Positions 61,356-64,000 of a stretch of 64,000 bases of DNA are shown piece by piece. The DNA is from Bog-756 sp963769765. Lineage in GTDB: Bacteria; Actinomycetota; Acidimicrobiia; Acidimicrobiales; RAAP-2. The stretch lies in assembly GCA_963769765.1 (NCBI GenBank), contig CAVYNA010000006.1, positions 124,001 to 188,000 on the forward strand. Direction: 5' to 3'. Numbering within the stretch: the first letter of the stretch is position 1; every line of letters begins with the position of its first letter. A program made the translations under genes and the position numbers. Below the pieces are notes generated by a model, which made no database searches, had not been told where the DNA came from, and saw only the letters and a list, made by a program, of their open reading frames with translations.

Positions 61356-61597
61356 CCATGGACGACACGATCCGCCAGGTGCTGGAGGAGCACGGCAGGC
61401 TCGCCGTGGAGGTCGGCGAGCTCGGTGACGACACCGACCTGTTCGGCGCAGGCATGACCTCCCACGCCAGCGTCAACGTCATGCTCGCGCTCGAAGACGC
61501 GTTCGACATCGAGTTCTCCGAGCAGATGCTGAAGAAGTCGACATTCGAGTCGATCTCGGCGATCAGGGCCGGCGTCGCCGAGATGAAGGGCGCGTGA
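61352..61597 (+). CDS. Acyl/peptidyl carrier protein
   Basis: 81 residues, four-helix carrier. Ser37 is the phosphopantetheine site in LFGAGMTSHASVNVMLALEDAF; the usual DSL is replaced by TSH, which separates it from fatty-acid ACPs. Helix II/III residues EDAFDIEFSEQML are normal. Located between its transferase and an acyl-CoA-dehydrogenase homologue; expected to carry an amino acid delivered by the aaRS-like ligase at 62788. Confidence 0.93.
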   Translation: MTMDDTIRQVLEEHGRLAVEVGELGDDTDLFGAGMTSHASVNVMLALEDAFDIEFSEQMLKKSTFESISAIRAGVAEMKGA

Positions 61598-61601
61598 TCG
61601 C

Positions 61602-62786
61602 ATGACGAACAGCACCACCGACGCTCCTCGCGCGCTCGAAGGTGCAAGTGGCGTTGCGAGCGCGATGGCCCGGATCGCCGAGTCGGTGACGGGACCGAAC
61701 GCGGACGACGTGGACCGGGCGGCCCGGTTCCCCACCGAGACGATCGACGCGCTCCGGGCCGAGGGCCTCCTGTCAGCGCTCGTCCCGGTCGATCTCGGTG
61801 GCGCGGGTGCGTCGATCGGCGAGGTCGCCCGCGGCGTGACCGCCCTCGGCCGGCAGTGCGCGTCGACCGCGATGGTGGTTGCGATGCACCACATCCAGGT
61901 TTCATGCCTCGTCCGCCACGGCCGCAATCCGACCCTCCGCGCGTACCTGGCCGAGCTCGCCGAGCACCAGGAGCTCCTCGCCTCGGCAACGACGGAGATC
62001 GGCACCGGAGGGGATGTCCGCCGGAGCATCTCCGCGGTGGAGGTCGCCGACGGCTCGTTCAGCCTCGAGAAGCAGGCGCCGGTGATCTCCTACGGCTCAC
62101 ACGCGGACGCGGTGCTCGCCACCGCCCGGCGCACTCCCGACAGCCCGGAAAGCGATCAGGTCATCGTCGTCTGCCGTCCGCCGGGGCTCGAGCTCGACCA
62201 GGTGGGCGGGTGGAACGCGCTCGGCTTCCGCGGCACGTGCAGTCCCGGTTTCGTCCTCCGGGCGCGGGGGGACACCGCATACATCGTCGACGATCCTTAC
62301 GGCGACGTCTCCGCGCGCACCATGCTCCCGGCGAGCCACCTGCTGTGGGGATCGGTCTGGCTGGGCATCGCCCTCGACGCGGTCGACCGGGCCCGTCGCT
62401 CCGTTCAGGCAGACGCGCGCCGCCATCCCGGCACGACCCCGCTCGGTGCGGCCCGGCTCGCGGACGCGGTGGCCATGCTCCAGCAGTTCGAGGACCTCGT
62501 CCAGCGTTCGATCGCGCGCTACGAGGAGCTCACGCCGGACGACGAGCGTCTCACGGCGATCTCCTTCGCAGTCGCGATGAACTCACTCAAGGTGTCCGCG
62601 TCGACCTTCGTCGTCGACGTGGTGCGCGAGTGCATGTTGGTCTCGGGGCTCTCCTCCTACCTGCTCGACTCCCCGTCCAGCCTCGGCCGCCACCTGCGTG
62701 ACGCGATGGGTGCGGCGCTGATGGTGAACAACGAGCGGATCATGGCCAACAACGCGCAGCTCCTGTTGGTCCACCGGGGCGAGTGA
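61602..62786 (+). CDS. Acyl-CoA dehydrogenase family flavoprotein
   Basis: 394 residues, three-domain ACAD fold. N-terminal helices (FPTETIDALRAEGLLSALVP), the flavin-contact region with ASATTEIGTGG, the beta domain, and C-terminal helices ending MGAALMVNNERIMANNAQ. The typical YEG-T motif with the catalytic Glu near the end is not seen; NNER occupies that area. By position it should oxidise the aminoacyl group bound on the carrier protein, as flavoenzymes do in prolyl-to-pyrrolyl carrier chemistry; this is inference. Confidence 0.85.
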   Translation: MTNSTTDAPRALEGASGVASAMARIAESVTGPNADDVDRAARFPTETIDALRAEGLLSALVPVDLGGAGASIGEVARGVTALGRQCASTAMVVAMHHIQVSCLVRHGRNPTLRAYLAELAEHQELLASATTEIGTGGDVRRSISAVEVADGSFSLEKQAPVISYGSHADAVLATARRTPDSPESDQVIVVCRPPGLELDQVGGWNALGFRGTCSPGFVLRARGDTAYIVDDPYGDVSARTMLPASHLLWGSVWLGIALDAVDRARRSVQADARRHPGTTPLGAARLADAVAMLQQFEDLVQRSIARYEELTPDDERLTAISFAVAMNSLKVSASTFVVDVVRECMLVSGLSSYLLDSPSSLGRHLRDAMGAALMVNNERIMANNAQLLLVHRGE

Positions 62787-62787
62787 C

Positions 62788-63741
62788 GTGACGACCGACT
62801 CCGGCGCCGGTGCGGCAGGACGGTCCGGTCCGGCCCCGGACGAGCCGTGGGCCGCGTTCCGCGCTGCGCTGCTCGGGGCAGGGCTGCTGATCGCGACCGG
62901 GGTCGACGGGCTCTACGGTCGGTCGGGCGGGTACGAGGCGGTGGCGGACGCGGTGGACCGCCTGGCACTCCGGGCCGGCGCCTCGAGCAGCGCGAGCAGT
63001 GTCAGGTTCCCGCCGGTGATGCCCTGGTCGACCTTCGAAGCCAACGGCTACCTGGAGTCCTTTCCCGACCAGATGGGCTCCGTGCACACCTTCCGCGGCG
63101 ACGAGCGCCTCCACGCCGAGCTCCTCGCACGGACCGCGGCGGGCGAGGACCGGGCGGCGGTCCTCGAGAGCACCGACATGGTGCTCTGCCCGGCGGTCTG
63201 CCACCCGCTCTACCCGACCCGGACGGGCACACTCCCCGAGGGCGGCGAGCGGGTCGAGGTCTACGGCTACTGCTTCCGCCACGAGCCGAGCACCGACCCG
63301 TTCCGGATGCAGGCGTTCCGGCAGCACGACTACGTCTACCTCGGCACGCCGGACGGCGCGCTCGCCCACCGGGACGAGTGGCTCACCCGCGGCGCGGAGG
63401 TCCTCTCGTCGCTCGGCCTCGACGTCGAGCCGGTCGTGGCGAACGACCCGTTCTTCGGGCGTCCGGGAAGGATGCTCGCCGCGAACCAGCGGGACCAGGA
63501 GCTCAAGTTCGAGCTCACCACACCGGTGTACGACCCGCCGCGTGCGACCGCCGTCTGCTCCTCCAATCTCCACCTCGACCACTTCGGGCTCCCGTTCTCG
63601 ATCCGGACCGAAGACGGCGAGATCGCCCACACCGCCTGTTTCGGGTTCGGGATCGACCGGATCACACTCGCGCTCTTCCACCGGCACGGCCTCGAGGCGG
63701 ACCGCTGGCCCACCGAGGTCCGGGGCCGCCTGTGGCCGTGA
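62788..63741 (+). CDS. Amino acid:[carrier protein] ligase (class II aaRS-like)
   Basis: 317 residues resembling the catalytic core of an atypical seryl-tRNA synthetase without a tRNA-binding domain. Motif 2 is YCFRHEPSTDPFRMQAFRQHD, split over residues 161-181, and motif 3 is GFGIDRITLALF (286-297). Candidate zinc ligands Cys134, Glu166 and Cys284 parallel those described for Bradyrhizobium Bll0957-type ligases. These enzymes adenylate a small amino acid (Gly or Ala in known cases) and load it on a carrier protein. GTG start immediately after the ACAD stop. Confidence 0.88.
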   Translation: MTTDSGAGAAGRSGPAPDEPWAAFRAALLGAGLLIATGVDGLYGRSGGYEAVADAVDRLALRAGASSSASSVRFPPVMPWSTFEANGYLESFPDQMGSVHTFRGDERLHAELLARTAAGEDRAAVLESTDMVLCPAVCHPLYPTRTGTLPEGGERVEVYGYCFRHEPSTDPFRMQAFRQHDYVYLGTPDGALAHRDEWLTRGAEVLSSLGLDVEPVVANDPFFGRPGRMLAANQRDQELKFELTTPVYDPPRATAVCSSNLHLDHFGLPFSIRTEDGEIAHTACFGFGIDRITLALFHRHGLEADRWPTEVRGRLWP

Positions 63742-63763
63742 GGACCGACCGGGACGCACTCGC

Positions 63764-64000
63764 ATGAGCCTCGCCATCCTCCCGCTCAGTGCGGAGCGCT
63801 ACGAACCGCACCCGCTGCACGCCACCGAACGAATCTGGACCGAGACGAACTGCTACGTCGACGTCTGGATCGAGGTCCTCCACGCGCTCGGCCTCGACCC
63901 GCTCGCCGCGGCGGCGTTCTCGCTCAGCACGGACTTCGAGGGCGACCAGTGGACCTTCTCGAAGTTCCCCCCCGAGGACCTGCGTGCGGTCTACGGGCTC
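63764..64000 (+). CDS. DUF1839 family protein, N-terminal part
   Basis: The first 79 residues are visible before the window ends. HATERIWTETNCYVDVWIEVLHALGLDP and DFEGDQWTFSKFPPEDLRAVYG are typical DUF1839 sequences. The family is reported next to aaRS-like amino acid:carrier protein ligases in rhizobia and others; reaction unknown. The conserved Cys in ETNCYVD would suit a thioester-handling step, which is speculation. ATG 63764, 22 bases after the ligase. Confidence 0.85.
   Translation, partial: MSLAILPLSAERYEPHPLHATERIWTETNCYVDVWIEVLHALGLDPLAAAAFSLSTDFEGDQWTFSKFPPEDLRAVYGL

Overview
The window is a gene-dense, very GC-rich actinobacterial chromosome segment. Third codon positions are almost all G or C, so long mirror ORFs lie opposite most genes. 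GTG starts are frequent, and ATGA or GTGA stop/start overlaps are common. I infer an Acidimicrobiia-like actinobacterium. The support is a B12-dependent ribonucleotide reductase, a PimB-like mannosyltransferase followed by a homologue of the mycobacterial SRPBCC protein Rv2185c, NDMA-dependent alcohol dehydrogenase, DUF1918, DUF1214 and DUF2510 proteins, and a secreted protein ending in YW(M/L)VASDGGIF repeats. The lineage is an inference; no rRNA or tRNA gene is present.

1-5.5 kb: amino-acid/amine catabolism. An Lrp regulator overlaps a class III aminotransferase (cut by the window edge). They are divergent from a PatD-like aldehyde dehydrogenase (carrying a one-base frameshift in a G run), an APC permease and alanine dehydrogenase. 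If the transaminase uses pyruvate, Ald would recycle the alanine formed. 5.5-29.6 kb: housekeeping and lipid/xenobiotic metabolism. This covers alcohol dehydrogenase, a flavin-split-barrel protein, a hydrolase, sulfotransferase with a DUF1214 protein, an SLOG protein, aldo/keto reductase, an ABC-2 exporter pair, acyl-CoA synthetase, a 2-hydroxyacid dehydrogenase, queG-pimB-like-SRPBCC, LLM oxidoreductase, class I aminotransferase, an SMP-30/TetR pair, an acetoacetate-decarboxylase-like protein, PlsC, an ACT protein and a glycerol kinase. 29.6-33 kb: nrdJ with a good sigma-A promoter and an NrdR-like box. 33.5-38.3 kb: a tightly coupled five-gene operon (sulfotransferase, alkylsulfatase-like metallo-hydrolase, SDR, VOC, zinc dehydrogenase).

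39.5-64 kb: a cell-surface and exopolysaccharide region. It begins with a tiny LPXTG protein convergent with a sortase, then a DUF4012 protein, a hexapeptide acyltransferase, a 1421-residue secreted glycoside-hydrolase chimera, an exostosin-type glycosyltransferase, four further single-domain glycosyltransferases, a GT2-GT4 fusion, a Wzz/BY-kinase and an O-antigen-ligase-like polymerase. Two paralogous membrane proteins of unknown role follow. The region ends with a compact cassette: GT4, phosphopantetheinyl transferase, carrier protein, acyl-CoA-dehydrogenase-like flavoenzyme, a class II aaRS-like amino acid:[carrier protein] ligase, and a DUF1839 protein running off the window. No Wzx flippase is visible, so the locus probably continues.

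The two most interesting signals are (a) that aminoacyl-carrier-protein cassette joined to glycosyltransferases and (b) three genes of the surface region (secreted hydrolase and both paralogues) that share a sigma-28-like promoter (TnAn-N15-GCCGAT) placed only 6-7 bases before the start codon, predicting a leaderless regulon.
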